Assembly: GCF_028736035.1 (NCBI RefSeq) | Contig: NZ_CP117866.1 | Span: 8,287,001 to 8,351,000 of the forward strand | DNA length: 64,000 nt | Reading direction: 5' to 3' | From: Streptomyces sp. T12 | GTDB lineage: Bacteria > Actinomycetota > Actinomycetes > Streptomycetales > Streptomycetaceae | In this document: one piece after another, positions 1-7,938 of the stretch | Layout: each line of letters starts with the position of its first letter | Position numbering within the stretch: position 1 is the first letter of the stretch | Program-made: the position numbers and the translations under genes | Notes under the pieces: generated by a model | Seen by the model: only the letters and a program-made list of their open reading frames with translations | The model's database searches: none | What the model was told of the DNA's origin: nothing

Positions 1-1125
1 CAGTCGCTCATGGACAACGCGGGCTGGGAGATGCCCGCGGCCCTGGGCAGCAGAGAGGGCGCCGACGCCTTCGGCTTCGACATCCTCGCCGCCGCGCTCG
101 TCCTCGTCCTCACCTGCATCCTCGTGGTCGGCATGAAGCTGTCCGCGCGGATCACGTCCCTGGTCGTCGCCATCAAGGTGACCGTCGTCCTCGTCGTGAT
201 CATCGCGGGTGCGTTCCTCATCGACGGCGACAACTACGACCCCTTCATCCCGAAGCAGAAGGCCGTGGAGGCGGGGGAGAGTCTCCAGGCCCCCCTGATC
301 CAGTTGATGTTCGGCTGGGCGCCGTCCAACTTCGGCGTGATGGGCATCTTCACCGCCGCCTCGGTCGTGTTCTTCGCCTTCATCGGCTTCGACGTCGTGG
401 CCACCGCCGCCGAGGAGACCAAGAACCCGCAGCGCGACATGCCGCGCGGCATCCTCGGCTCCCTCCTCATCTGCACCACGCTGTACGTCGCCGTGTCGAT
501 CGTCGTCACGGGCATGCAGCACTACAGCAAGCTGTCCGTGGACGCCCCGCTCGCCGACGCCTTCAAGGCCACCGGGCATCCCTGGTACGCGGGCTTCATC
601 AGCTTCGGCGCCGCCGTCGGCCTGACGACCGTGTGCATGATCCTGCTCCTCGGCCAGACGCGTGTCTTCTTCGCGATGAGCCGCGACGGACTACTGCCCC
701 GCTTCTTCTCCCACGTCCACCCGCGGTTCAAGACCCCGCACCGGCCGACCATCCTGCTCGGCGTGATCATCGCGATCCTCGCCGGCTTCACCCCCCTGAC
801 CGAACTCGCCGCCCTGGTGAACATTGGCACCCTGTTCGCCTTCGTGGTCGTGGCCATCGGCGTGATCATCCTCCGCAGGACCCGCCCCGACCTGCACCGG
901 GCCTTCCGCACCCCGTGGGTGCCGGTCATCCCGATCCTGTCGGTGTGCGCCTCGCTGTGGCTGATGATCAACCTCCCCGCCGAGACATGGGTGCGGTTCG
1001 CCATCTGGATGCTTGTCGGCTTCGTCGTGTACTTCCTCTACGGCCGCTCCCACAGCCGCCTCGGACGGCACGAGGAGACGACCGTCGGTGACGTCGTGAC
1101 GCCGCCGAGAGGAGACACTCCGTAG
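1..1125 (+). CDS. APC-family amino acid permease, 5' end outside window
   Basis: C-terminal 374 residues of a cytoplasmic-membrane amino acid transporter; the reading frame is open to base 1, so the start lies upstream. At least seven hydrophobic segments are visible, for example around ILAAALVLVLTCILVVGM and SLVVAIKVTVVLVVIIAG. The segments FFAFIGFDVVATAAEE and KNPQRDMPRGI are typical of the cationic amino acid transporter (CAT) branch of the APC superfamily and precede a transmembrane helix as expected. The tail after the last helix is short and charged. A hairpin 8 bases past the stop probably ends the transcript. Family assignment is firm; the substrate cannot be read from the sequence. 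Confidence 0.88.
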   Translation, partial: QSLMDNAGWEMPAALGSREGADAFGFDILAAALVLVLTCILVVGMKLSARITSLVVAIKVTVVLVVIIAGAFLIDGDNYDPFIPKQKAVEAGESLQAPLIQLMFGWAPSNFGVMGIFTAASVVFFAFIGFDVVATAAEETKNPQRDMPRGILGSLLICTTLYVAVSIVVTGMQHYSKLSVDAPLADAFKATGHPWYAGFISFGAAVGLTTVCMILLLGQTRVFFAMSRDGLLPRFFSHVHPRFKTPHRPTILLGVIIAILAGFTPLTELAALVNIGTLFAFVVVAIGVIILRRTRPDLHRAFRTPWVPVIPILSVCASLWLMINLPAETWVRFAIWMLVGFVVYFLYGRSHSRLGRHEETTVGDVVTPPRGDTP

Positions 1126-1132
1126 TCGAAAC

Positions 1133-1160
1133 CAGCGGGTGACGCGTGGTCAACCCGCTG
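1133..1160 (+). terminator. Hairpin after the permease gene
   Basis: CAGCGGGT and ACCCGCTG form a perfect 8-bp stem around a 12-nt loop, 8 bases past the permease stop. It covers the GTG at 1146, which argues against that codon as the start of the next gene. There is no U-tract, as is usual in Streptomyces. Confidence 0.5.
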
Positions 1161-1207
1161 CTCACCGGCCCTGTATGTCCCGCTACGGCAGGGACTGCGG
1201 GGCCGGA

Positions 1208-1213
1208 TAGCGT
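1208..1213 (+). promoter_or_regulatory. Leaderless-type -10 box (TAGCGT)
   Basis: TAGCGT fits TANNNT and lies 7 nt before the ATG at 1221. No ribosome binding site is visible, so transcription would begin at or next to the A of the start codon. Confidence 0.45.
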
Positions 1214-1220
1214 TCACCCC

Positions 1221-2834
1221 ATGCTCGCCGAGCTCCTCGCACCGCCACGCTCCGTGTCCGAACCACGCGCGGAACGCGGCTACTGGAGACGGCTGCTGCC
1301 CACCCTGACCCTGCTGGCCTGCGTCACCCGCATCCCCTCCTTCACCCGCCCGCTATGGAACCCCGACGAGGGCTATCTCGCCGTACAGGCACGGCTGCTC
1401 GCGCAGGGCGGAGAGCTGTACGACACGGTCGTCGACCGCAAGCCGCCGCTGGTGCCGTGGCTGTACCAGGCCGCGTTCGCGGTGGCCGGGTCCGAATCGC
1501 TCACGCCGGTGCGGGTCCTGGCGGTCGCGGCCCAGCTGCTCACCGCCGTGCTGCTCGCCTCGCTGGCCCGCCGCCGCTGGGGCGACACGGCGGGCGGGAC
1601 GGCCGGAGTGCTGTATCTGCTGGTCTCGGTCGGGCTGAACCCGGAGGACGCCCAGGCCGCGACCTTCGAGGTGTTCATGCTGCCCTGCACGGCGGCGGCG
1701 ATGTGGTGCGCGGACCGGCGCCGGTGGGGTGCGGCGGGCCTGGCGGTCGCGGGCGCCTTCCTCGCCAAACAGACCGGCGGGGCGGTGCTGGTGCCGGTGA
1801 TGTGGCTGTGCGTGTCGGCCAGGGGGAGTCTTCTGGAGCAGGTCGGCTGCGGGAAACGGATCCTTGCGGCCGAGCCGAGCCGGGGGCGATGGGGGAGCGT
1901 GCAGCCGCAAGCGCGTGCCCGAGCCCGCGACGCCGGCATGATCCAGCAGGCACCCCCCAAGGAGGTCCGGGCCCAGGCACTGGCGCGGTTGGGCGCCGGG
2001 GTGGCGGTGCCGGTGCTGGGCGTGGCCGCGGTGACCGACCCGGCGGGGTTCCTGTTCTGGACGGTCACGGGATCGGGGGCGTACGCCTCCTTCACCGGCT
2101 CCGAGATCCACGTCCTCGCACGGGGTCTGACGAACGCGGTGATCCTGGCGGTGGCGTGCGCCGGACTGATCCCACCGGTGCTGCGCGTCCTGCGGCTGGC
2201 CCGCACGGGGGCCGCGGACCTGTGGCTGTGGGCGGCCGCGTCGGCCGGCGCGGTCATGCTCGGCTTCCACTTCTTCGGCCACTACTACCTCCAACTCCTG
2301 CCGCCCCTCACCCTGTTGGCGACGGCCGCGCTGCAGATCCTGCCGCGCGAGCGCATGACCCACGCGGTTCTGACCTCGGCCTGCTGCTGCGCCCTGTTCC
2401 TCACCTGGGGGCTGCTCGCGCCCCGACCCGAGCTCGACCACGCGACGAGGCTGGCGGACGAGGTGGCGATCCGGACCGGGCCGCGGGATCGGATCCTCGT
2501 CTGGGGCATACACCCCGAGACCTACTGGCTGGCCGACCGCAGACCCGCGAGCCGCTACCTGACGGCGGGGCTCCTCACCAACTACAGCGGCGGACGCGAC
2601 GGCCCACAGGTCGGTGAGCGGTACGCGGTCGACGGGGCGTGGGCGGTCTTCGACCAGGAGATGACGGAGCGGGCGCCGGCGCTGGTCGTCGACGACTCAC
2701 GGGGGAAGCCGTACGGACCTCAGAGGGTGCCCGGTCTGCGGCGGCTGCTGTCGGCGCGGTACGAGGAGGTGGGGGTGGTGGACGGGGCGGTGCTGTACGT
2801 ATGGAACCGCACCTGGTCAGGGAGCCGTACCTGA
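1221..2834 (+). CDS. Membrane glycosyltransferase, GT39/ArnT-PMT like
   Basis: A 537-residue multi-pass protein that probably transfers a sugar from a polyprenyl-phosphate carrier at the outer membrane face. The first extracellular loop has the expected acidic motif (WNPDEGYLAVQARLL, about residue 55) followed by DRKPPLVPWLY, both typical of the PMT_2/GT39 superfamily. About ten hydrophobic segments follow, then a soluble C-terminal domain. The ATG at 1221 is preferred over the GTG at 1146 because it sits 7 nt after a TAGCGT box and the earlier codon lies inside a hairpin. Oddity: a hydrophilic Arg-rich stretch of about 45 residues (around 201-246) interrupts the membrane region (see separate entry). 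Substrate unknown. Confidence 0.75.
   Translation: MLAELLAPPRSVSEPRAERGYWRRLLPTLTLLACVTRIPSFTRPLWNPDEGYLAVQARLLAQGGELYDTVVDRKPPLVPWLYQAAFAVAGSESLTPVRVLAVAAQLLTAVLLASLARRRWGDTAGGTAGVLYLLVSVGLNPEDAQAATFEVFMLPCTAAAMWCADRRRWGAAGLAVAGAFLAKQTGGAVLVPVMWLCVSARGSLLEQVGCGKRILAAEPSRGRWGSVQPQARARARDAGMIQQAPPKEVRAQALARLGAGVAVPVLGVAAVTDPAGFLFWTVTGSGAYASFTGSEIHVLARGLTNAVILAVACAGLIPPVLRVLRLARTGAADLWLWAAASAGAVMLGFHFFGHYYLQLLPPLTLLATAALQILPRERMTHAVLTSACCCALFLTWGLLAPRPELDHATRLADEVAIRTGPRDRILVWGIHPETYWLADRRPASRYLTAGLLTNYSGGRDGPQVGERYAVDGAWAVFDQEMTERAPALVVDDSRGKPYGPQRVPGLRRLLSARYEEVGVVDGAVLYVWNRTWSGSRT
1822..1958. repeat. Possible in-frame inserted element with imperfect terminal inverted repeats
   Basis: The two ends resemble each other in inverted orientation. 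The left end (1822-1853) begins GGGGGAGTCTTCTGGAGCAG; the complement of the right end (1958-1924) begins GGGGGGTGCCTGCTGGATCA. Both continue into a CGGC...CGGG stretch. The encoded segment is hydrophilic and Arg-rich, unlike the membrane protein around it, yet the frame stays open. This would fit a small MITE-like or repeat element that inserted without breaking the gene. The TIR match is by eye and imperfect. Confidence 0.35.
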
Positions 2835-2863
2835 CCGACGTACGGCAGCCGCCCTCGCCCGGA

Positions 2864-2876
2864 CCGCAGGCTGCGG
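2864..2876. terminator. Short hairpin between convergent genes
   Basis: CCGCAG-G-CTGCGG is a 6-bp stem in the 65-bp gap between the convergent glycosyltransferase and NYN-like genes. It may serve both, but is short. Confidence 0.3.
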
Positions 2877-2899
2877 CGGTACGCAATCCCTACGGATCG

Positions 2900-3271
2900 C
2901 TAGGGCCGTACCGTGCGCGGCCCCGCCACCTCCGCGCCCAACTCCGTCACCCTCCGGCGCAGTTCCCGGTCCGCGGTCACCACCAGACAGGGCCGCCCGT
3001 CCGCCCGCGCGACGAGCTCGACCATGTGATCGTCCCCGCTCCCGGCGGCGGACTCCACCCGCACGCCCGGCACGCTCTCCACTCCGCGAGCGGCCCCCTC
3101 CACCACGAGCACGATCTCGACCGGCCCCGCATGCCCCGGCACCCCGTCCGCCGCCAGCCGGTCCCGCAACCGCTCCGCGGCCCCGCGCCGATCCCGCCAC
3201 CAGCCGTCGGGCACCGACCCGACGACATTCGCGGCGTCGACGATCACGAGCAGGGGGGCGTCCTCAGTCAT
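2900..3271 (-). CDS. NYN/PIN-like domain protein, putative RNase
   Basis: A 123-residue protein that is a single small alpha/beta domain. It opens with LLVIVDAANVVGS, the first-strand Asp plus N motif of NYN/PIN-like nucleases; the middle has DDHMVELVA and the end CLVVTADRELRRRV, matching the second acidic cluster and the TADRELR signature. Relatives are often named NTP pyrophosphohydrolase in Streptomyces annotations, which I think is misleading. The start is 19 nt before the convergent stop region of the dehydrogenase gene. RNase activity is inferred from the fold only. Confidence 0.6.
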   Translation of the reverse strand: MTEDAPLLVIVDAANVVGSVPDGWWRDRRGAAERLRDRLAADGVPGHAGPVEIVLVVEGAARGVESVPGVRVESAAGSGDDHMVELVARADGRPCLVVTADRELRRRVTELGAEVAGPRTVRP

Positions 3272-3290
3272 GGGGCAAGGGTCGCACGGC

Positions 3291-4199
3291 TCACCCCGCG
3301 GCCTCGTTCTCCTCCTTGTCCTCCTCCTCGAAGCTGGCGAAGTACGCCGCCGCCATGTCCTCGTCCCCGTGCCCCTGGGCAGCCGCCCGCTCGAAGCGCT
3401 CCGCGCTCGCCGCGGCCACGTCCAGGCGTACGCCGTACCGCGCGCCCGCCTCCACGATGAGCCGGGCGTCCTTCGCCGCCGTGGTCACCGCGAACTGGGC
3501 CGGGGTGAGCCGATCGTTCAGCACCAGCCCGGTCTTGGCCCGCAGATACCCCATGTCGAGCGGGCCGCCGTCGATCACCTCGAAGAAGCGCTGCGGATCC
3601 ACGTCCAGGGCCTTGGAGAGCGCCAGCACCTCACTGGCCGCGTTGGTCACCGCGAGCACCCAGCTGTTGGCGACCAGCTTCAGCCGGGTGGCCGTGCCGG
3701 CCCTGCCGTCCTCGCCGGTCCACACCGTACGGGCGCCGACGGCGTCGAACACCGGCGTCACCTCCTGCCGCCCCTCGACCGGCCCCGCCGCCAGCACGGT
3801 GAGCTGACCGGCCTCGGCGGGCTGGCGGGTGCCGAGCACGGGGGCGTCGTAGAAGACGAGGTCGTGTTCGCGGGCGAAGGCGGCCAGGTCGGCGATGGCC
3901 TCGATGCCGGCGGTCGTCGACTGCACCCAGGTGGCGCCGGAGCGCAGGGCGGGCGCCGCCGCACGCATGACGTCCAGGGCGGCGGGGCCGTCGTAGAGCA
4001 TGGTCAGGACGACGTCGGCGCCCTGCACCGCCTCGGCGGGGGTGTCGGCGACGAACGCGCCGTCGGCGGAGAGGGGCTCGGCCTTGGCGCGGGTGCGGTT
4101 CCAGGCGCGGACGGTGTGTCCGGCCCTGGCGAGGTTGCGGGCCATCGCGGCGCCCATGATGCCGGTGCCCAGGACGCTCACGGTGAGCTTGTCGGTCAT
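3291..4199 (-). CDS. NAD(P)-dependent beta-hydroxyacid dehydrogenase
   Basis: A 302-residue cytosolic enzyme of the 3-hydroxyisobutyrate/6-phosphogluconate dehydrogenase superfamily. The N-terminal Rossmann fold starts VSVLGTGIMGAAMARNLARAG (GxGxxG) and is followed by WNRTRAKAEPL. The segment around GTRQPAEAGQLTVLAAG corresponds to the substrate motif, and KLVANSW carries the catalytic Lys. The C-terminal half is the all-helical dimer domain. Length is normal for the family. AGGAAG lies upstream of the ATG. The acidic tail EEEDKEENEAAG is unusual but not disruptive. The exact hydroxyacid substrate is unknown. Confidence 0.82.
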   Translation of the reverse strand: MTDKLTVSVLGTGIMGAAMARNLARAGHTVRAWNRTRAKAEPLSADGAFVADTPAEAVQGADVVLTMLYDGPAALDVMRAAAPALRSGATWVQSTTAGIEAIADLAAFAREHDLVFYDAPVLGTRQPAEAGQLTVLAAGPVEGRQEVTPVFDAVGARTVWTGEDGRAGTATRLKLVANSWVLAVTNAASEVLALSKALDVDPQRFFEVIDGGPLDMGYLRAKTGLVLNDRLTPAQFAVTTAAKDARLIVEAGARYGVRLDVAAASAERFERAAAQGHGDEDMAAAYFASFEEEDKEENEAAG

Positions 4200-4285
4200 G
4201 ACGTCGACTTCCTGTTCTCGTGCGGACGTTGCTGCTGGGGTCCAGCTTGCCCGGGGGCGGGGCGGGCCGGCGGCACGGCCCCGAA

Positions 4286-4291
4286 TAGAGT
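4286..4291 (+). promoter_or_regulatory. Leaderless-type -10 box (TAGAGT)
   Basis: TAGAGT lies 6 nt before the GTG at 4298 and there is no Shine-Dalgarno sequence, the usual arrangement of a leaderless Streptomyces transcript. Confidence 0.45.
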
Positions 4292-4297
4292 GAACCG

Positions 4298-5314
4298 GTG
4301 AACGGCGACTGGCTCATCCGCGGCCGCGACGGCCGCCTCAGCGTCTATCTGCCGACCGACGACGGCGTCCTGTGCCGGGCGGAACTCGGGCCCGGCGGCC
4401 CCTGGGAACCCCCGCGCCGGGTCGGCGGCGACCAGAAGCTGCGCCCCGGTCCCGCGGTCGGGCAGGGCGCCGACGCCTACGCCCATCTCGCCGCGTGGCG
4501 TCCCACCAAGGCGGGCGAGGCGGGCCTCGTCCACTCCACGCACTTCCGCCCCCGCCTGGCCGCCCTGGACTGGATCCCCATCGGCCACCCGAACCAGGCC
4601 GGCGACGGCACCGGCACGCCCGCCGTCACGGTCGATGCGCAGGGGCGGGCCCATGTCTTCGTGCGCAACAGGGGCGGCGGCGTGAGCATGCGCGGTCAGA
4701 AGGAGGTGGGCGGCTGGGGCCCGTGGCGTGACCTCAAGGGACGTGAGGTCGACGACCGGCTCGCCGCCGTGACGGGGGAGTCCGGGCTGGTCGAGCTGTA
4801 CGCGGCGGTCCCCGGCGCCATCCTGCACTGGCAGCAGGAGAAGCCGGGCAGCGTCCCCGTCCTGGAGGAGGCGATGGAGACCCCGGTCCGCCCGGGGACC
4901 CTGCACGCCCTGGCCACCTCCGCGGACCACACCACCCTGTTCTACGCGGACGACTCCGGCGACCTGTGCGCTTGGCGCCCCGGCGCCAAGCCGGTGACGC
5001 TGCTGGCGTCCGCCGGCCCCGGCCCGGTGTCCGCGATCCGCTGCGAACTCGACGGCCACGACTGCACGTTGCTCGCCCAGCGCTCGGCGAGCGGCCGCGT
5101 CGCCTTCGCCGCGTATCCGACGGAGCAGGAGTCGGCGGGGGCGTGGTGGACGGAGTCGGGGCCGCAGCTGCCGGTCGACGCGGTGGTGGCGCTGGCGGTG
5201 GACGAGGACGATCGGGTCGTCGCGGCCGCCCTGTCCCCGTCCACCGGCCAACTCCTCATCACCCGGCGCAAGGACGAGCCGGGGCTGGCGCTGGAGGCGT
5301 GGCGAGAGGTCTGA
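4298..5314 (+). CDS. Beta-propeller (PLL/tectonin-like) hypothetical protein
   Basis: A 338-residue protein without signal peptide or membrane helix. The sequence is built of recurring blades: a GPW or GWGPW turn followed by a short strand (GPWEPPRRVGGD near residue 30, GWGPWRDLKG near 145), with repeated DxxGRxHVFVRN or SADHTTLFYADDSGDLCAW type segments. This resembles PLL-like lectin or tectonin propellers, which often bind sugars. No catalytic residues are evident. Its promoter overlaps the upstream region of the divergent dehydrogenase gene 98 bp away. Function is unknown; carbohydrate binding is only a suggestion from the fold. Confidence 0.6.
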   Translation: MNGDWLIRGRDGRLSVYLPTDDGVLCRAELGPGGPWEPPRRVGGDQKLRPGPAVGQGADAYAHLAAWRPTKAGEAGLVHSTHFRPRLAALDWIPIGHPNQAGDGTGTPAVTVDAQGRAHVFVRNRGGGVSMRGQKEVGGWGPWRDLKGREVDDRLAAVTGESGLVELYAAVPGAILHWQQEKPGSVPVLEEAMETPVRPGTLHALATSADHTTLFYADDSGDLCAWRPGAKPVTLLASAGPGPVSAIRCELDGHDCTLLAQRSASGRVAFAAYPTEQESAGAWWTESGPQLPVDAVVALAVDEDDRVVAAALSPSTGQLLITRRKDEPGLALEAWREV

Positions 5315-5365
5315 GGGGACGTAATTCGCAGAACTGTCCGGGGCCGCTGCGCGAGGATGACCGTC

Positions 5366-5749
5366 ATGGACACGGAAAACCTGGTCGAGGTCTGGCGGCT
5401 GATCCTGACGCCCTCCGGGACTTCATGGGTGCTCTTCGAGCACGGCACGTGCGTGATGCTGAAGGAGCCCGCCGGGGACCTCGCGGAACAGGCCTCGGGG
5501 ATCCTCGGCGAGTTCGGCCCGGTGCACGTCGGTTCCCCGGCCGGTGACTTCAACGTGCTCACCCTCAAGGACGACCTGGGCTGGCTCGTCACCGGCCATC
5601 ATCCGGACGTCGTCACCTACGTCGCCCCCGACGAGCCCGTCGACCCGTCGCACCTGGCCGTCGGTATCCACGGCCGCAGCAAGCGGCATCAGGACGGGAC
5701 GGAACTGCGCGTCCTGCATGTCGAGGACCGCCGCCCGGCCGACGGGTGA
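5366..5749 (+). CDS. Hypothetical protein, 127 aa
   Basis: A small acidic protein beginning MDTENLVEVWRLILTPSG. I do not recognise a domain. It has alternating strand and helix patterns (WVLFEHGTCVMLKEPAGDLAEQA, then DFNVLTLKDDLGWLVTGHHPDVVTYV) and no membrane helix. The start at 5366 is chosen over the ATG at 5357 because GAGG at 5353-5356 is 9 nt away from the former but touches the latter. It follows the propeller gene by 51 bp and may be cotranscribed. It ends one base before a strong inverted repeat. Confidence 0.65.
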   Translation: MDTENLVEVWRLILTPSGTSWVLFEHGTCVMLKEPAGDLAEQASGILGEFGPVHVGSPAGDFNVLTLKDDLGWLVTGHHPDVVTYVAPDEPVDPSHLAVGIHGRSKRHQDGTELRVLHVEDRRPADG

Positions 5750-5796
5750 AACGCCGGTGCCCCGCACACCAAGTCGGCATGCGGGGCACCGGCGTT
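5750..5796. terminator. Bidirectional terminator, 17-bp perfect inverted repeat
   Basis: AACGCCGGTGCCCCGCA (5750-5766) and its exact complement (5780-5796) flank a 13-nt loop, right after the stop of the upstream gene and 13 bp before the stop of the convergent fadB. Confidence 0.85.
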
Positions 5797-5808
5797 CACA
5801 GCAGAGCG

Positions 5809-7938
5809 CTACGCCGGGACGCTCGCCACGCCCGGCTCCAGGAACTTCTTGCCGTTCACGCGCTCGGAGACACCCTCGCGGTCCAGGTACGGCGTGATGC
5901 CGCCCAGGTGGAAGGGCCAGCCGGCGCCCGTGATCAGGCACAGGTCGACGTCCTGGGCCTCGGCGACGACGCCCTCGTCGAGCATCAGGCCGATCTCCTG
6001 CGCCACCGCGTCCAGGACACGGTCCCGCACCTGCTCCTCGGTCAGGACGGCATCGCCCTGCTGCAGCAGCGCGGCGACCTCGGGGTCCAGCTCCGGCTTG
6101 CCGGAGTCGTAGACGTAGAAGCCGCGCTTGCCCGCCTTGACGACGGCCGCGAGGTTCGGGGAGACCGTGAAGCGGTCCGGGAAGGCCCGGTTGAGGGTCT
6201 CCGAGACGTGCAGGCCGATCGCGGGACCGACCAGCTCCAGCAGCACCAGCGGCGACATCGGCAGACCGAGCGGCTCGACGGCCTTCTCGGCGACCTCGAC
6301 CGGGGTGCCTTCGTCGATGACGTTCTGGATCTCGCCCATGAAGCGGGTGAGGATGCGGTTCACGACGAACGCCGGGGCGTCCTTCACCAGAACCGCGGTC
6401 TTCTTCAGCTTCTTGGCGACACCGAACGCGGTGGCCAGCGAGGCGTCGTCGGTCTGCTCACCGCGGACGATCTCAAGGAGCGGGAGGATCGCGACCGGGT
6501 TGAAGAAGTGGAAGCCGACGACCCGCTCGGGGTTCTTCAGCTTCGACGCCATCTCGGTGACCGACAGCGAGGAGGTGTTGGTGGCGAGGATCGCGTGCGC
6601 CGGGGCGACCGCCTCGACCTCCGCGAACACCTGCTGCTTGACGCCGATCTCCTCGAACACGGCCTCGATGATGAAGTCCGCGTCGGAGAAGCCTTCGGCC
6701 TTGTCCAGGACACCGGTGACCAGCGCCTTCAGGCGGTTGGCCTTGTCCTGGTTGATACGGCCCTTGCCGAGCAGCTTGTCGATCTCGGCGTGGACGTAGC
6801 CCACACCCTTGTCGACGCGCTCCTGGTCGATGTCGGTCAGCACGACCGGCACCTCGAGGCGGCGCAGGAAGAGCAGCGCGAGCTGGGAGGCCATCAGACC
6901 GGCGCCGACGACACCGACCTTGGTGACCGGGCGTGCGAGGGACTTGTCCGGCGCACCGGCCGGGCGCTTGCCGCGCTTCTGCACCAGGTTGAAGGCGTAG
7001 ATGCCGGAGCGCAGTTCGCCACCCATGATCAGGTCGGCGAGGGCCTTGTCCTCGGCGTCGTAACCCTGCTGAAGGTCGCCGTTCTTGGCGGCGGCGATGA
7101 TGTCCAGCGCACGGTAGGCGGCCGGAGCGGCCCCGTGCACCTTGCTGTCGGCGATGAAGCGGCCCTTGGCGACGGCCTGGTCCCAGGCCTCACCGCGGTC
7201 GATCACCGGGCGCTCGACCTCGACGTCGCCCTTCAACACCTGGGCGGTCCAGATCAGCGACTGCTCCAGGAAGTCGGCGCCCTCGAAGATGGCGTCGGCG
7301 ATACCGAGGTCGAAGACCTGCTGGCCCTTGAGCTGCTTGTTCTGGTTGAGGCTGTTCTCGATGATCACCGAGACGGCCTTGTCGGCACCGATCAGGTTCG
7401 GCAGGATCGTGCAGCCGCCCCAGCCGGGGACCAGGCCGAGGAAGACCTCGGGCAGCGAGAAGGCCGGGAGCGCCTTGGAGACGGTCCGGTACTTGCAGTG
7501 CAGACCGACCTCGACGCCACCGCCCATCGCGGCACCGTTGTAGTACGCGAAGGTCGGGACCGCGATACCGGCGAGGCGCTTGAAGACCTCGTGGCCGCCC
7601 TTGCCGATGGCGAGCGCGTCCTTGTGCTCCTTGAGGAGCTCGACGCCCTTGAGGTCCGCGCCGACCGCGAAGATGAACGGCTTGCCGGTGATGCCGACGC
7701 CGACGATGTCGCCGGCCGCGGCCTCCGCCTCGACCTGGTCGATGGCGGTGTCGAGGTTCGCCAGCGACTGCGGGCCGAAGGTGGTCGGCTTGGTGTGGTC
7801 GAAGCCGTTGTCCAGCGTGATGAGGGCGAAGCGTCCGGCGCCGAACGGCAGGTCGAGGTGGCGTACGTGCGCCTGGGTGACGACCTCGTCCGGGAACAGC
7901 TCGGCCGCGCCCTTCAGGAGCTCAGCGGTGGTGCTCAC
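5809..7938 (-). CDS. fadB: FadB-like multifunctional beta-oxidation protein
   Basis: A 709-residue enzyme that hydrates trans-2-enoyl-CoA and oxidises the resulting 3-hydroxyacyl-CoA with NAD. The enoyl-CoA hydratase domain spans about residues 1-200 (oxyanion region NGAAMGGGVEVGLHC near 135-148, SLPEVFLGLVPGWGG at 161-175). The 3-hydroxyacyl-CoA dehydrogenase NAD fold begins near 339 (KVGVVGAGLMASQ) and has the catalytic VVGFHFFNPV; the C-terminal dehydrogenase domain follows. The GTG start at 7938 overlaps the thiolase stop by four bases (GTGA), so the two are translationally coupled. The longer ATG ORF to 8010 would run into thiolase and is rejected. With FadA it completes the last three beta-oxidation steps. 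Confidence 0.93.
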   Translation of the reverse strand: MSTTAELLKGAAELFPDEVVTQAHVRHLDLPFGAGRFALITLDNGFDHTKPTTFGPQSLANLDTAIDQVEAEAAAGDIVGVGITGKPFIFAVGADLKGVELLKEHKDALAIGKGGHEVFKRLAGIAVPTFAYYNGAAMGGGVEVGLHCKYRTVSKALPAFSLPEVFLGLVPGWGGCTILPNLIGADKAVSVIIENSLNQNKQLKGQQVFDLGIADAIFEGADFLEQSLIWTAQVLKGDVEVERPVIDRGEAWDQAVAKGRFIADSKVHGAAPAAYRALDIIAAAKNGDLQQGYDAEDKALADLIMGGELRSGIYAFNLVQKRGKRPAGAPDKSLARPVTKVGVVGAGLMASQLALLFLRRLEVPVVLTDIDQERVDKGVGYVHAEIDKLLGKGRINQDKANRLKALVTGVLDKAEGFSDADFIIEAVFEEIGVKQQVFAEVEAVAPAHAILATNTSSLSVTEMASKLKNPERVVGFHFFNPVAILPLLEIVRGEQTDDASLATAFGVAKKLKKTAVLVKDAPAFVVNRILTRFMGEIQNVIDEGTPVEVAEKAVEPLGLPMSPLVLLELVGPAIGLHVSETLNRAFPDRFTVSPNLAAVVKAGKRGFYVYDSGKPELDPEVAALLQQGDAVLTEEQVRDRVLDAVAQEIGLMLDEGVVAEAQDVDLCLITGAGWPFHLGGITPYLDREGVSERVNGKKFLEPGVASVPA

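Noticed and set aside
1146..1220. Earlier GTG start for the GT39-like gene
   Set aside because: The codon lies in a terminator-like hairpin and lacks a ribosome binding site; the ATG at 1221 has a -10 box.
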